26,943 nt of DNA, from positions 1 through 26,943 of the forward strand of contig JAEWVF010000036.1 of NCBI GenBank assembly GCA_023459215.1, given 5' to 3'. Each line of letters begins with the position of its first letter. Position 1 is the first letter of the stretch. The notes beneath the pieces are model-generated. The model was not told the DNA's origin. It saw nothing but the letters and a program-made list of their open reading frames with translations, and ran no database searches. A program made the position numbers and the translations under genes. Positions 1-7,026 of this stretch are shown here, one piece after another. The DNA comes from Chloroflexota bacterium. Lineage in GTDB: Bacteria; Chloroflexota; Anaerolineae; Anaerolineales; Villigracilaceae.

Positions 1-608
1 GGGTGCGGGAAGTGTCCGCCCTTGCGCATCGAGTTGAACTTGCGCAGATTTTCCAAAATATGCGACAACTCGGCGCCAATCCGAATGTCGGCGTAGGTTT
101 CGGGGGTTGCGCCATCCAGCGAAACCCAGAGCACATCCAGGCCGCTGTCGATCACCTTGCGGGCGATTTTTTCGTTGAGCATGGTCGCGTTGGTAATCAT
201 CTCGACTTTTACGCCCAGGGTTTTGACCTGCTTGACCCACTCCAGTGTGCGCGGGTGGAAGAGCGGTTCGCCGATCCCGCCAAAATAAACGCTTGGGATG
301 GGATCGAGCTGTTTCAGGCCCTCAAAAATTGCCTGAAAGGTTTCCTCGCTCATCTTGCCGTCGGCTTCGTGCCAGGCGTTTCGAAAACAGGTGATGCAGT
401 CCAGGTTGCAGGCGATGGTCGGCTCGATGTAGATTTTGGTCAGTTGCGTCACCGGACGGTGCAGGCGCAGCAGGTTTTTACCTTCATCCAGGCGTACTTT
501 TACGCCGGGGGCAAGCCCGTAGCGCGCGGCAACCTCCTTGGGGATAGTCAGGTCTCCGTTTTCGTTGACCTGCGCCCAGGCAGTGGTGGGTTTTGTCGAA
601 ACGATCAT
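1..608 (-). CDS. AbrB-fused radical SAM protein, C-terminus beyond the left edge
   Basis: About 202 N-terminal residues are visible; the rest lies outside the window. Residues 10-50 resemble an AbrB/SpoVT swapped-hairpin domain (LTIPKEVAARYGLAPG). The radical SAM cluster motif CX3CX2C follows at C67, C71 and C74 (CNLDCITC), then the glycine-rich SAM-binding segment VYFGGIGEPLFHP and an LWVSLDGATPETYADIR strand. The start is fixed by a near-perfect Shine-Dalgarno (AAGGAGGA, complement of 615-622) six bases before the ATG. It is clearly paralogous to the protein at 2176-3417, sharing KIYIEPT..CN..C..C and NAWxE. It is the last visible gene of the arsR operon, 30 bp after the permease stop. By analogy it probably has a C-terminal SPASM domain for auxiliary clusters, but this cannot be seen. 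The substrate is unknown; peptide modification or metallocofactor maturation are the usual roles of SPASM enzymes. Confidence 0.9.
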   Translation of the reverse strand, partial: MIVSTKPTTAWAQVNENGDLTIPKEVAARYGLAPGVKVRLDEGKNLLRLHRPVTQLTKIYIEPTIACNLDCITCFRNAWHEADGKMSEETFQAIFEGLKQLDPIPSVYFGGIGEPLFHPRTLEWVKQVKTLGVKVEMITNATMLNEKIARKVIDSGLDVLWVSLDGATPETYADIRIGAELSHILENLRKFNSMRKGGHFPH

Positions 609-614
609 GGCAAA

Positions 615-622
615 TCCTCCTT
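615..622 (-). promoter_or_regulatory. Strong ribosome binding site of the first radical SAM gene
   Basis: The minus strand reads AAGGAGGA, six bases before the ATG at 608. It is the best Shine-Dalgarno in this operon and decides the start, so this last gene may be translated more efficiently than the permease before it. Confidence 0.8.
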
Positions 623-638
623 ACCCAAGAAAAGCTAA

Positions 639-2099
639 CTAACTGATAACAGCGGGTTGCGCTTGATGCTTTTTATACTTTTCGCCAAGCCATAATGCTG
701 CAGAGAGTATCGCCAATGCGCCCAGCAGGATTAGGCTGACGCTGCCGAGGCTCATCCCATCCACCCACGCGCCATAGAGCAGGCCGGCCAGGGTGCTGAA
801 CAGGGCTACCCAGCCGACGTACACCCAGGCCTTGAGCCGCCCGATGATCGTGGCGGTGATCAGAATGCTTTGCAGGCTGAGTTCCGGGTCAGAGATGAGA
901 TAGGCCAGCAGAGGCCCGCGGTGCATTCCCAGCAAGAGAAACATCTGCGCAATCGGCACTTCGACCAGGGTCGGGAAGTACATGAACACGCCAAAGGCCA
1001 CGCCGACAAAGTTGCCGAGCAGGGTGTTCCGGCCTGCCAGCGCTTCAATCCACTCGGGCCGGATCAGCTCGCGGATTACCCCGACCGCAAACACGCCCAC
1101 AATCAGCAGCGGGAAAATCTGTTTGACGAACTTCCATGATTCCCACAGGAACTCGCGGCTTTCGTCTTCGCTCAGTTGGGTTTTGACCATCCAGCCCAGG
1201 GCGATGGTTGTCAGCAGCACGCCGAAGAATTTCCCGGTCAGGGCCAGCGTCACCCCGCCGGAAATGGGATTGACTTTCAGGGCGGCGATCAGCAGGGTCA
1301 GGCCGACCAGCGCCAGCGAAGCCCACGTCCAGGCGTTGAAACCGTCAAAGATGGTTTCGATTCCCTTCCAGGTTGTGACCCCGATCAGCGCCAGCATCCC
1401 GATCAGGACTGCGCCCTGGGCGGTGACGCCCTCCTCGCCTTTGGCCGGGTCGAACGGCACGAGTTGGGCCAGCCAGCCCTGGAAGGTGTCCACGCCGCTG
1501 ATTGGCAGGGTCAAGGAAGCGTAGGTCTGGGTCAAAAAGTCAAACTGGAAGGTTCCCGCCACCAGTAAAACCACCAGCACCAGCATGAAAATGACCGCCG
1601 CGCGGCGCATGGAGGCTTGCCCGGCGAACAGCGCATCGGTCGCGGCATCGTGTTCGGCATCTTCCTTGCTGAATATCAACGCCATGAAGATACCGATCCC
1701 GATCCCAAAGGCCAGCGAAAGTGCCAGGCGCGCAATTGCCAGGTCCATGCCGAGGATCTTGCCGGTATAAACCAACGCCAAAACATTGATTGCTGGCGCT
1801 ACGAACAGAAAGGTGATCGCCGGGCCAAGCCCCGCCCCTTTTTTGTAGATTCCGGCAAAAAGCGGGATGACCGTGCAGGAGCAGACCGCCAACAGGAAAC
1901 CCGCCGCGGCTGAAGCGGGGTACGAGACCCACTTGGGGGTGGTGCGCCCCAAAAAGCGCGTGACCGTCTCTTTGGGGATGAGCGCTGTCATCGCCCCGGC
2001 AATATAAAAAGCGGGCAGCAGGCAGAGCAGCACATGCGCCGCCAGGTAGGAAGCCAGGTTGCCAAGTCCGCTGTAAAATAGCTGAAGAATGAAATCCAT
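639..2099 (-). CDS. COG0701/DUF318 (ArsP-like) permease
   Basis: A 486-residue integral membrane protein with about ten hydrophobic segments. The family signature CSCTVIPLFAGIYKKG followed by LGPAITFLFVAPAINVLAL is in the first half; a degenerate second copy (FPTLVEVPIAQMFLLLGM.RGPLLAYLISDPELS) is in the second half, which fits the two-fold repeat of PF03773 permeases. Members include ArsP, which exports trivalent organoarsenicals, and YraQ-type proteins of unknown substrate. The CSC cysteines are where ArsP is thought to handle its thiophilic substrate. The frame stays open upstream to 2306, but that part overlaps the radical SAM gene. The ATG at 2099, which opens the hydrophobic sequence MDFILQLFYSGLG, is the better start. 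Linkage to an ArsR repressor with a cysteine metal site supports metalloid or metal export, but the substrate is not established. Confidence 0.88.
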   Translation of the reverse strand: MDFILQLFYSGLGNLASYLAAHVLLCLLPAFYIAGAMTALIPKETVTRFLGRTTPKWVSYPASAAAGFLLAVCSCTVIPLFAGIYKKGAGLGPAITFLFVAPAINVLALVYTGKILGMDLAIARLALSLAFGIGIGIFMALIFSKEDAEHDAATDALFAGQASMRRAAVIFMLVLVVLLVAGTFQFDFLTQTYASLTLPISGVDTFQGWLAQLVPFDPAKGEEGVTAQGAVLIGMLALIGVTTWKGIETIFDGFNAWTWASLALVGLTLLIAALKVNPISGGVTLALTGKFFGVLLTTIALGWMVKTQLSEDESREFLWESWKFVKQIFPLLIVGVFAVGVIRELIRPEWIEALAGRNTLLGNFVGVAFGVFMYFPTLVEVPIAQMFLLLGMHRGPLLAYLISDPELSLQSILITATIIGRLKAWVYVGWVALFSTLAGLLYGAWVDGMSLGSVSLILLGALAILSAALWLGEKYKKHQAQPAVIS

Positions 2100-2114
2100 T
2101 GCATATCTTTCGGA

Positions 2115-2138
2115 GTCCAAAATAGGGAGATTTTGGAC
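2115..2138 (-). other. Perfect 9-bp intercistronic hairpin before the permease
   Basis: GTCCAAAAT at 2115-2123 pairs with ATTTTGGAC at 2130-2138 around a six-base loop. It lies 16-39 bases before the permease start, so in mRNA it could affect translation or RNA stability. It has no following T-run that would make it a normal terminator. Confidence 0.65.
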
Positions 2139-2143
2139 AGACA

Positions 2144-2169
2144 ACTGCAAAGTCAGGAGACTTTGCAGT
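2144..2169 (-). other. Perfect 11-bp intercistronic hairpin after the radical SAM gene
   Basis: ACTGCAAAGTC at 2144-2154 pairs with GACTTTGCAGT at 2159-2169 around a four-base loop, directly after the radical SAM stop codon. Together with the hairpin at 2115-2138 it fills nearly all of the 76-bp gap to the permease. No T-run follows on the minus strand, so RNA processing, 3' end protection or attenuation is more likely than simple termination. Confidence 0.7.
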
Positions 2170-2175
2170 CCGGTT

Positions 2176-3417
2176 TTATGGGCACTGAACAACGCCCTGC
2201 GCCCACAGACAGCCGCCGCAAGCCGGGAAAACGTTGCCGAAGCAGTCTTCCTGGTTGGCCTCGGACATTTCACAGCTTGCGCAGTAGGTGCAGGGAGAAA
2301 AATCAAACTGTTCGACCCGCTCGCGGAATTGCCTGTACTCTGCCAGGTTCCAGAGTTCGACCAGGGGCATATCGTCGATGTTGCCGATCTGCCAGCCTGT
2401 TACCGTTCGTTTTTTCTCGAAAAGGTAATTTTCGTGGGAATGCAGCAGCGCCAGGCATGGGCTGACGCATCCATCCCAGCGGATGGCCGTTGAGCGCTGC
2501 TCGATGAACGGACAGCGGTCATGTCGTTTGAACATCATTCCGGGGCGGGTCGCCCAGGCCTGGAACAGCGCCTCGTGTGTCGTTGCGGTCAGGTCGATTT
2601 CCGGCATGTCGATGTGCGGGTGCCAGGGCGAAGCCTGCCAGGCGACCCGTTCGAGGGCTTGCCGGTACAACACTTCAGAGCACATTTCCGGGGTATATGG
2701 CAGGATATTGGTGACCATGTAGCGGCTGATACCTACCCGCGAACTCAGGTCGAGCAGTTTGGGCAATTCATGAATATTGCTTTTCATGGCTACGAAAACA
2801 GCGCCAACATCGGCTGTGCCGCCGCGCATCTGGCGGTACAGTTCGCGGTAGCGGCGGATATTGCCCAAAATCTCACCGAACGATTCGCTCTGGCGCACCT
2901 CTGCAAAACTCTCCGGGCTGGCCCCGTCCAGAGACACCCAGAGCGTGCCCAGTCCGGCCTCGATCAGGCCGCGGGCGCGGTTTTCATCCAGCAAAATCCC
3001 GTTGCTGATCAATTCCACGCGCGGCGCGACCTTGGCCGCCTCGGCCACCATCTCAAGGATGTTGGGATGGGTGAGCGGTTCGCCGAATCCGCCGAAAAAG
3101 ATGGCCGGGCTGGGTTTGAACGCCTGGGCCGCCTCCAGAATGCGTTTGAAGGTTCCGGCGCGCATCGCTCCCCGGCCTTCGTCCCAGGCATTGCGGATGC
3201 AGGTGCGGCAGGAGAAGTTGCAGTGGCTGGTGGGTTCGATATAGATTTTGCGCAACTGCGAGAGCGGCGGACGCAGCATGATTCCTTCCGGCGTGACCCG
3301 CAGGATGACCTCGCTGCCAGGCTCCAGCCCGAAATCCTGCACAATTTCGGGCGGCAATGCCAGGCTCTGGTTAGCATCCAGTTTGGCAGGCTGGGGCGCT
3401 TTAATCGGCCGGTTCAT
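2176..3417 (-). CDS. AbrB-fused radical SAM/SPASM protein
   Basis: A 413-residue protein. The N-terminus (about 10-50) has an AbrB-like hairpin (LALPPEIVQDFGLEPGSEV). The radical SAM motif is CNFSCRTC at C66, C70 and C73, followed by IFFGGFGEPLTHPNILE and LWVSLDGASPESFAEVR. The C-terminus has a SPASM-like cysteine set: RCPFIEQ, DGCVSPCLALLHSH, then CTYCASCEM, DCFGNVFPACGGCL and a final QCP, enough for two auxiliary [4Fe-4S] clusters. The chosen ATG at 3417 overlaps the end of arsR by 17 bp, which implies coupled translation; an upstream ATG at 3465 would bury 16 residues inside arsR without homology. SPASM enzymes modify peptides or mature other enzymes. No obvious precursor peptide gene is seen nearby, so the substrate is unknown. 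It is a paralogue of the partial gene at 1-608. Confidence 0.92.
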   Translation of the reverse strand: MNRPIKAPQPAKLDANQSLALPPEIVQDFGLEPGSEVILRVTPEGIMLRPPLSQLRKIYIEPTSHCNFSCRTCIRNAWDEGRGAMRAGTFKRILEAAQAFKPSPAIFFGGFGEPLTHPNILEMVAEAAKVAPRVELISNGILLDENRARGLIEAGLGTLWVSLDGASPESFAEVRQSESFGEILGNIRRYRELYRQMRGGTADVGAVFVAMKSNIHELPKLLDLSSRVGISRYMVTNILPYTPEMCSEVLYRQALERVAWQASPWHPHIDMPEIDLTATTHEALFQAWATRPGMMFKRHDRCPFIEQRSTAIRWDGCVSPCLALLHSHENYLFEKKRTVTGWQIGNIDDMPLVELWNLAEYRQFRERVEQFDFSPCTYCASCEMSEANQEDCFGNVFPACGGCLWAQGVVQCP

Positions 3418-3781
3418 AACTGTTTGAGATTTGCAAAAGCTCCGGGGCGCAATTCGGGCAACCACACTGCGCTTCCGGGCGGACCGCTTCGATAACGGGC
3501 AAACGCACCCCGCTGAGTTGGGCGGCCTGCTCCAGCAGGCTCAGCAATTCGCGGCGCGCCAGGCTGTAGAAGATAAATTTCCCATCGCGGCGGGCATCCA
3601 GCAGCCCGGACTGGCGCAGGGCCATCAGGTGCTGCGAAATGTACGCCTGGCGATAACCCAGGCGCGCCTCCAGGTGGCAGACGCAGGCCTCGCCTGCTCC
3701 AATCACCAGCAGGATTTCCAGCCGGGCCGGAGCGGCAATCGTGGTTAGCAGTTCTGAGATGGGCTGAAGCGAGTTTTTCAT
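3401..3781 (-). CDS. ArsR/SmtB-family metal-sensing repressor
   Basis: A 126-residue winged-helix repressor. The recognition helix region reads GYRQAYISQHLMALRQSGLL and the wing reads RRDGKFIFYSL. The sensor motif of the arsenic-sensing subtype is present as EACVCHLE (C33, C35), comparable to ELCVCDLC of E. coli ArsR, with Glu at the place of the third Cys. A second cysteine group, C106-G-C108-P-N-C111, sits at the C-terminus and could complete a thiolate site for As(III), Sb(III), Cd or Pb. The start ATG at 3781 has AAGGAA as Shine-Dalgarno. It is the first gene of the minus-strand operon and overlaps the radical SAM gene that follows. It probably represses its own operon through the inverted repeats at 3797-3832 and leaves DNA when metal binds; the actual inducer is inferred only. 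Confidence 0.93.
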   Translation of the reverse strand: MKNSLQPISELLTTIAAPARLEILLVIGAGEACVCHLEARLGYRQAYISQHLMALRQSGLLDARRDGKFIFYSLARRELLSLLEQAAQLSGVRLPVIEAVRPEAQCGCPNCAPELLQISNSYEPAD

Positions 3782-3796
3782 AATACATTCCTTATA

Positions 3797-3832
3797 ATGA
3801 ATATATTATGCGATTCATTCAGAATCTTGAAT
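3797..3832 (-). promoter_or_regulatory. arsR promoter with candidate ArsR operator
   Basis: On the minus strand a -35-like TTCAAG (3831-3826) and a -10-like TAATAT (3808-3803) are 17 bp apart. Two inverted repeats cover this promoter: ATGAAT (3797-3802) with ATTCAT (3813-3818), and ATTCA (3817-3821) with TGAAT (3828-3832). ATTCA/TGAAT half-sites are typical of ArsR/SmtB operators, so this is the likely autoregulatory site. Confidence 0.6.
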
Positions 3833-3909
3833 ATAACAAATGTCACCAAAATGCCATGAGTTGCGATAATTGTTTGAAATTGTAAAGTCTTTGGCGCGCT
3901 TGGGGCGGG

Positions 3910-3915
3910 TATAAT
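3910..3915 (+). promoter_or_regulatory. -10 box of tatD; mRNA probably leaderless
   Basis: A perfect TATAAT within GGTATAATC lies only nine bases before the tatD ATG. Transcription would begin at about 3922-3925, at or next to the start codon, and no Shine-Dalgarno is present. No convincing -35 is seen at 16-18 bp. Confidence 0.6.
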
Positions 3916-3924
3916 CACCGGCGC

Positions 3925-4755
3925 ATGAGTCTCACCGATACCCATTGCCACCTTGATTTTGAAAAATTCGACGCCGACCGCCACGAGGTGCTGGATCGCG
4001 CCCGCCGGGCCGGTCTGACCCGCATCCTGATCCCGGGACTCGACCTTCCCTCCAGCCTGCGCGCCGTTAAACTGGCCGAATCTGACCCGATGATCTTTGC
4101 CGCGGTGGGCTTTCACCCGACCGATGCCGGTCAGTGGCGCGCCGACAGCCTTTCTGCGCTGGAGACGCTTTGCAAAAACGAGAAAGTGGTTGCCGTCGGC
4201 GAGATCGGCCTCGACTATTACTGGGATACAGCGCCGCACGCCCTCCAGCAGGAGGTGTTGGTTGCCCAGTTGGAACTGGCCGCGCGAGTCAACCTTCCGC
4301 TGGTGATTCACCTGCGCGAAGCCGGCGACGCAGAAGCGGGGCCTTGCGCTGCGGATTTGCTGCAAATTCTCTCGCAATGGGTATCCAGGCTGCGGGTGGA
4401 TGCGCATCCGCTGGCTGCGCGGCCGGGTGTGTTACATTCCTTTAGCGGCAACCTCCAGACCGCCGAACAAGCGCTCGATTTGGGCTTTTATATTGGCATC
4501 ACCGGCCCGGTCACGTATAAAAACGCCGAAAGCAAGCGCCAGGTGGTATCCGCCCTGCCGCTGGAGCGGATCTTAATCGAGACCGATGCGCCATTCCTTG
4601 CCCCGATCCCCCAACGGGGCAAACGCAACGAACCTGCCTTTGTGGGCCATATTGCTGATAAAATTGGGGAAATCCATAAAATAGACCCGCAAGAAGTCGC
4701 ACAGATTACCTCGTCCAACGCGGCGCGGCTTTTTTGCTGGGGAGGCAGCGTTTGA
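3925..4755 (+). CDS. tatD: TatD-family metal-dependent hydrolase
   Basis: A 276-residue TIM-barrel hydrolase, of usual length for the family. Metal-binding motifs appear in order: DTHCHLD near the N-terminus, GFHPTD, GEIGLDYYWD, LVIHLREAG, VLHSFSG and ETDAPFLAP. Family members are Mg-dependent 3'-5' exonucleases of DNA or RNA acting in repair or RNA turnover; the exact substrate here is inferred. The segment between HLREAG and HSFSG is slightly longer than in short TatD proteins. It is the first gene of a plus-strand unit, with the start next to a TATAAT box. Its TGA stop overlaps the TTG start of the polyprenyl synthase, so the two are co-transcribed. Confidence 0.93.
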   Translation: MSLTDTHCHLDFEKFDADRHEVLDRARRAGLTRILIPGLDLPSSLRAVKLAESDPMIFAAVGFHPTDAGQWRADSLSALETLCKNEKVVAVGEIGLDYYWDTAPHALQQEVLVAQLELAARVNLPLVIHLREAGDAEAGPCAADLLQILSQWVSRLRVDAHPLAARPGVLHSFSGNLQTAEQALDLGFYIGITGPVTYKNAESKRQVVSALPLERILIETDAPFLAPIPQRGKRNEPAFVGHIADKIGEIHKIDPQEVAQITSSNAARLFCWGGSV

Positions 4756-5720
4756 GCACGGTTTCCTTCTTTTCAACAGTCCAGGATGAACTTCAGTTAG
4801 TAGAAAAACGAATGCGCGCCCAGGCGGATGAGAAAAATCATCCGGATTTGAGCGCCGCCCTTGACCACTTGCTTGCTGCAGGCGGCAAGCGCATCCGCCC
4901 AACCGTGGCCTTTCTGGTTGGGAATATGTTGGGCGCGCCCGGAGACAAATTGGTTACCCTGGGTGCCGCGGTTGAGATGCTGCACACGGCCACCCTTGTG
5001 CATGATGACCTGATCGATGGTTCCCTGCTCCGCCGGGGGACGCCCACCCTGAATGCCCGCTGGTCTCCGGCGGCGACCGTCTTGACCGGGGATTTCCTGT
5101 TTGCGCGAGCGGCCAAACTGGCAGCCGAGATCGAAAACCAGCCCCTGATGAGGCTTTTTGCCGAAACCCTGGCCGTCATTGTCAGCGGTGAATTAACCCA
5201 GTTGTTCGCGGCGCGCGGCTCCATTTCGCGCGAAAACTATTACCAGCGCATCTACGCCAAGACTGCCTCTCTCTTTGAGATGTCCACCCGCGCGGCGGCC
5301 ATGGTCAGCCCGGCAGACGAGGCCACGATTGAAGCGATGCGCCTCTTTGGCTATGAAACCGGCATGGCTTTCCAGATCATGGATGATGTGCTCGACTTTA
5401 CCGGCGACCAGGCCGCTGTCGGCAAGCCGGTTGGTTCTGATTTGCTGCAAGGGCTGGTGACTTTGCCGGCTTTGTACTACCTCGAGAATCATCCCGAAGA
5501 TGACGATGTGCGTTTGCTCAAGGATGGCGGCTGGGGGAATCGCGAGCGCATGGAGCGCCTGGTGCAATCCATTCGCGGCAGCGAAGCGATTCGGCAGGCG
5601 ATGCAGGAAGCCCGCAACCGGGTGGAAAGCGCCCTGGCTGTGATCGAACCGTTCCAGGGCGGCGCGGAAAAAGCGGCCCTGACCGAGCTGGCTATTTACA
5701 TTGTGGATAGGAATTCCTGA
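4752..5720 (+). CDS. Long-chain trans-polyprenyl diphosphate synthase
   Basis: A 322-residue all-alpha prenyltransferase that extends an allylic diphosphate with isopentenyl diphosphate. GGKRIRP precedes the first aspartate motif D85-D86-L-I-D89; the second is D211-D212-V-L-D215. The residues four and five before the first motif are Thr and Ala rather than bulky aromatics, which suggests a long chain such as the tail of menaquinone. The TTG start at 4752 is chosen because GGGGAGG (4739-4745) sits six bases before it and because it overlaps the tatD stop as TTGA; an earlier in-frame TTG at 4734 would hide this ribosome site. Octaprenyl/heptaprenyl synthase-like (ispB/hepT type); product length is not certain. 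Confidence 0.92.
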   Translation: MSTVSFFSTVQDELQLVEKRMRAQADEKNHPDLSAALDHLLAAGGKRIRPTVAFLVGNMLGAPGDKLVTLGAAVEMLHTATLVHDDLIDGSLLRRGTPTLNARWSPAATVLTGDFLFARAAKLAAEIENQPLMRLFAETLAVIVSGELTQLFAARGSISRENYYQRIYAKTASLFEMSTRAAAMVSPADEATIEAMRLFGYETGMAFQIMDDVLDFTGDQAAVGKPVGSDLLQGLVTLPALYYLENHPEDDDVRLLKDGGWGNRERMERLVQSIRGSEAIRQAMQEARNRVESALAVIEPFQGGAEKAALTELAIYIVDRNS

Positions 5721-5747
5721 GACAGGTTTGCCTAAATCCCCTCATGG

Positions 5748-5753
5748 TATAAT
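5748..5753 (+). promoter_or_regulatory. Extended -10 promoter of the mreBCD-mrdA operon
   Basis: The sequence TGGTATAATC contains a perfect TATAAT with an extended TG. Transcription from about 5760 would leave a leader of roughly 118 bases before the mreB GTG, containing the hairpin at 5777-5798. No good -35 is visible, as often with extended -10 promoters. Confidence 0.6.
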
Positions 5754-5776
5754 CGCTCGATAGTTTACCATCTCAT

Positions 5777-5798
5777 GGGTCAGGAAAAATCCTGACCC
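5777..5798 (+). promoter_or_regulatory. Perfect 9-bp hairpin in the mreB leader
   Basis: GGGTCAGGA (5777-5785) pairs with TCCTGACCC (5790-5798) around AAAA. It starts about 18 bases after the predicted transcription start and is followed by alternating TG rather than a T-run. It may be a leader stability or attenuation element, or a weak terminator of the upstream tatD unit. Confidence 0.55.
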
Positions 5799-5877
5799 TG
5801 TGTGTGTAACTGAGTGTTTTGGGATAGAATTAATTCTAGGTGGCGGTTCCCGCTGTTCCTTGCAAGGAGTAATTGCT

Positions 5878-6951
5878 GTGGCTTTCAATCCACTGGATTG
5901 GATTTTAGGTTTCTTTTCACTTGATATTGGGATTGACTTGGGCACGGCCAATACATTGGTCTTTGTGCGAAATAAAGGTATTGTAATTAACGAACCATCC
6001 TGGGTTGCTGTCGACAAGCGCACCCGTGAACCGATGGCGGTCGGCTTGAAGGCCAAGGAAATGATGGGCCGCACCTCAGGCAATATCCTGGCGGTTCGTC
6101 CGGTGCGCGATGGGGTTATTTCAGAGTTTAGCGTTACCAAAGATATGCTCAATTATTTCATTGGGCAGGTTCATGAACAAAGCATTGTCCCTTTTGCCCG
6201 CCCGCGGGTCATTATTGGTATTCCGGCGGGCGTGACCGAGGTTGAAAAACGGGCGGTGTACGATGCCGCCATGTCGGCTGGCGCGCGGGATGCCTACCTG
6301 ATCGAGGAGCCGGTTGCTGCTGCGCTGGGCGCGGGGCTGCCAGTGGCCGACGTCAAAGGTTCGATGGTGGTCGATATTGGCGGCGGCACAACCGAAGTTG
6401 CGGTCATGTCGATGGGCGGGGTGATTGTGGCCCGCTCCCTGCGCGTGGCCGGCGACGAAATGGATCAGGACATCGTCCAGTATATTCGCACAAAATATAA
6501 CCTGCTGATTGGCGAAGGTGTTGCCGAACAGGTTAAAATGAAGATTGGTTCGGCATATCCGTTGCCCCAGGAAAAAACCATGGAAGTTCGCGGGCGTAAC
6601 CTGGTTACAGGCTTGCCCGAATCGGTTGAAGTTTCCTCGGTCGAAATGCGCGATGCGCTTTCCGGTTCGGTGCAGGTTATCCTGGATACCATCCGCGATG
6701 CGCTCGACGAGGTTCCGCCCGAAGTCGTGGCGGATTTGATGGATACCGGCATCTGTCTGGCTGGCGGCGGCGCGCTTCTCCAGGGGCTGGCCGAGCGCCT
6801 GGCGGATGAATTGAACCTGCGCGTTTGGCAGGCGGAAGACCCGCTGACTTGTGTGGCGCGCGGCGCGGGCGTGGTGCTGAGCGATTTTGAGAACATGCGC
6901 CATTACCTGGTTAGCCTGGAGCGGGGCAGCACCCGTCACCGGGTTGGATAA
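5878..6951 (+). CDS. mreB: Rod-shape actin homologue MreB
   Basis: A 357-residue bacterial actin that forms membrane-associated filaments guiding the elongasome. Visible motifs: DIGIDLGTANTLVFVRNKGI (phosphate 1), IIGIPAGVTEVEKRAV, YLIEEPVAAALGAGLPV, VDIGGGTTEVAVMSMGG (phosphate 2) and ICLAGGGALLQGL (adenosine). The GTG start at 5878 follows AAGGAG (5864-5869) with eight bases between; the frame is open from 5800, but that region lacks homology. The hydrophobic N-terminus AFNPLDWILGFF is consistent with a membrane-anchoring helix. It heads the mreB-mreC-mreD-mrdA operon. Confidence 0.97.
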   Translation: MAFNPLDWILGFFSLDIGIDLGTANTLVFVRNKGIVINEPSWVAVDKRTREPMAVGLKAKEMMGRTSGNILAVRPVRDGVISEFSVTKDMLNYFIGQVHEQSIVPFARPRVIIGIPAGVTEVEKRAVYDAAMSAGARDAYLIEEPVAAALGAGLPVADVKGSMVVDIGGGTTEVAVMSMGGVIVARSLRVAGDEMDQDIVQYIRTKYNLLIGEGVAEQVKMKIGSAYPLPQEKTMEVRGRNLVTGLPESVEVSSVEMRDALSGSVQVILDTIRDALDEVPPEVVADLMDTGICLAGGGALLQGLAERLADELNLRVWQAEDPLTCVARGAGVVLSDFENMRHYLVSLERGSTRHRVG

Positions 6952-6952
6952 T

Positions 6953-6967
6953 GGTGTAAACTACACC
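6953..6967 (+). other. Short hairpin between mreB and mreC
   Basis: GGTGTA (6953-6958) and TACACC (6962-6967) form a 6-bp stem directly after the mreB stop codon. There is no T-run. The rest of the 75-bp gap to mreC is AT-rich and holds nothing I recognise. Confidence 0.4.
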
Positions 6968-7026
6968 TTAATACAAAAATTTAACCGGTTTCTTTAAGAC
7001 AATTGGTTGTACTTTAGAAATTCACT

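Noticed and set aside
3..638. Plus-strand open frame of 211 codons
   Set aside because: It is antisense to the radical SAM gene, which has a ribosome site and clear motifs.
2100..2306. Upstream extension of the permease frame by 69 codons
   Set aside because: It overlaps the end of the radical SAM gene and the two hairpins, is rich in Arg, Ala and Pro without homology, and the membrane protein begins naturally at 2099.
2521..3495. Plus-strand open frame of 324 codons
   Set aside because: It is the antisense shadow of the second radical SAM gene; no ribosome site or recognisable domain.
1..3781. Known arsenosugar or arsinothricin pathway
   Set aside because: No arsM methyltransferase, arsN acetyltransferase or the typical ArsS/ArsL features are visible; the radical SAM enzymes are of the SPASM type.
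5800..5877. Upstream ATG for mreB
   Set aside because: The GTG at 5878 has an ideal Shine-Dalgarno and matches the MreB N-terminus; the extension has no homology.
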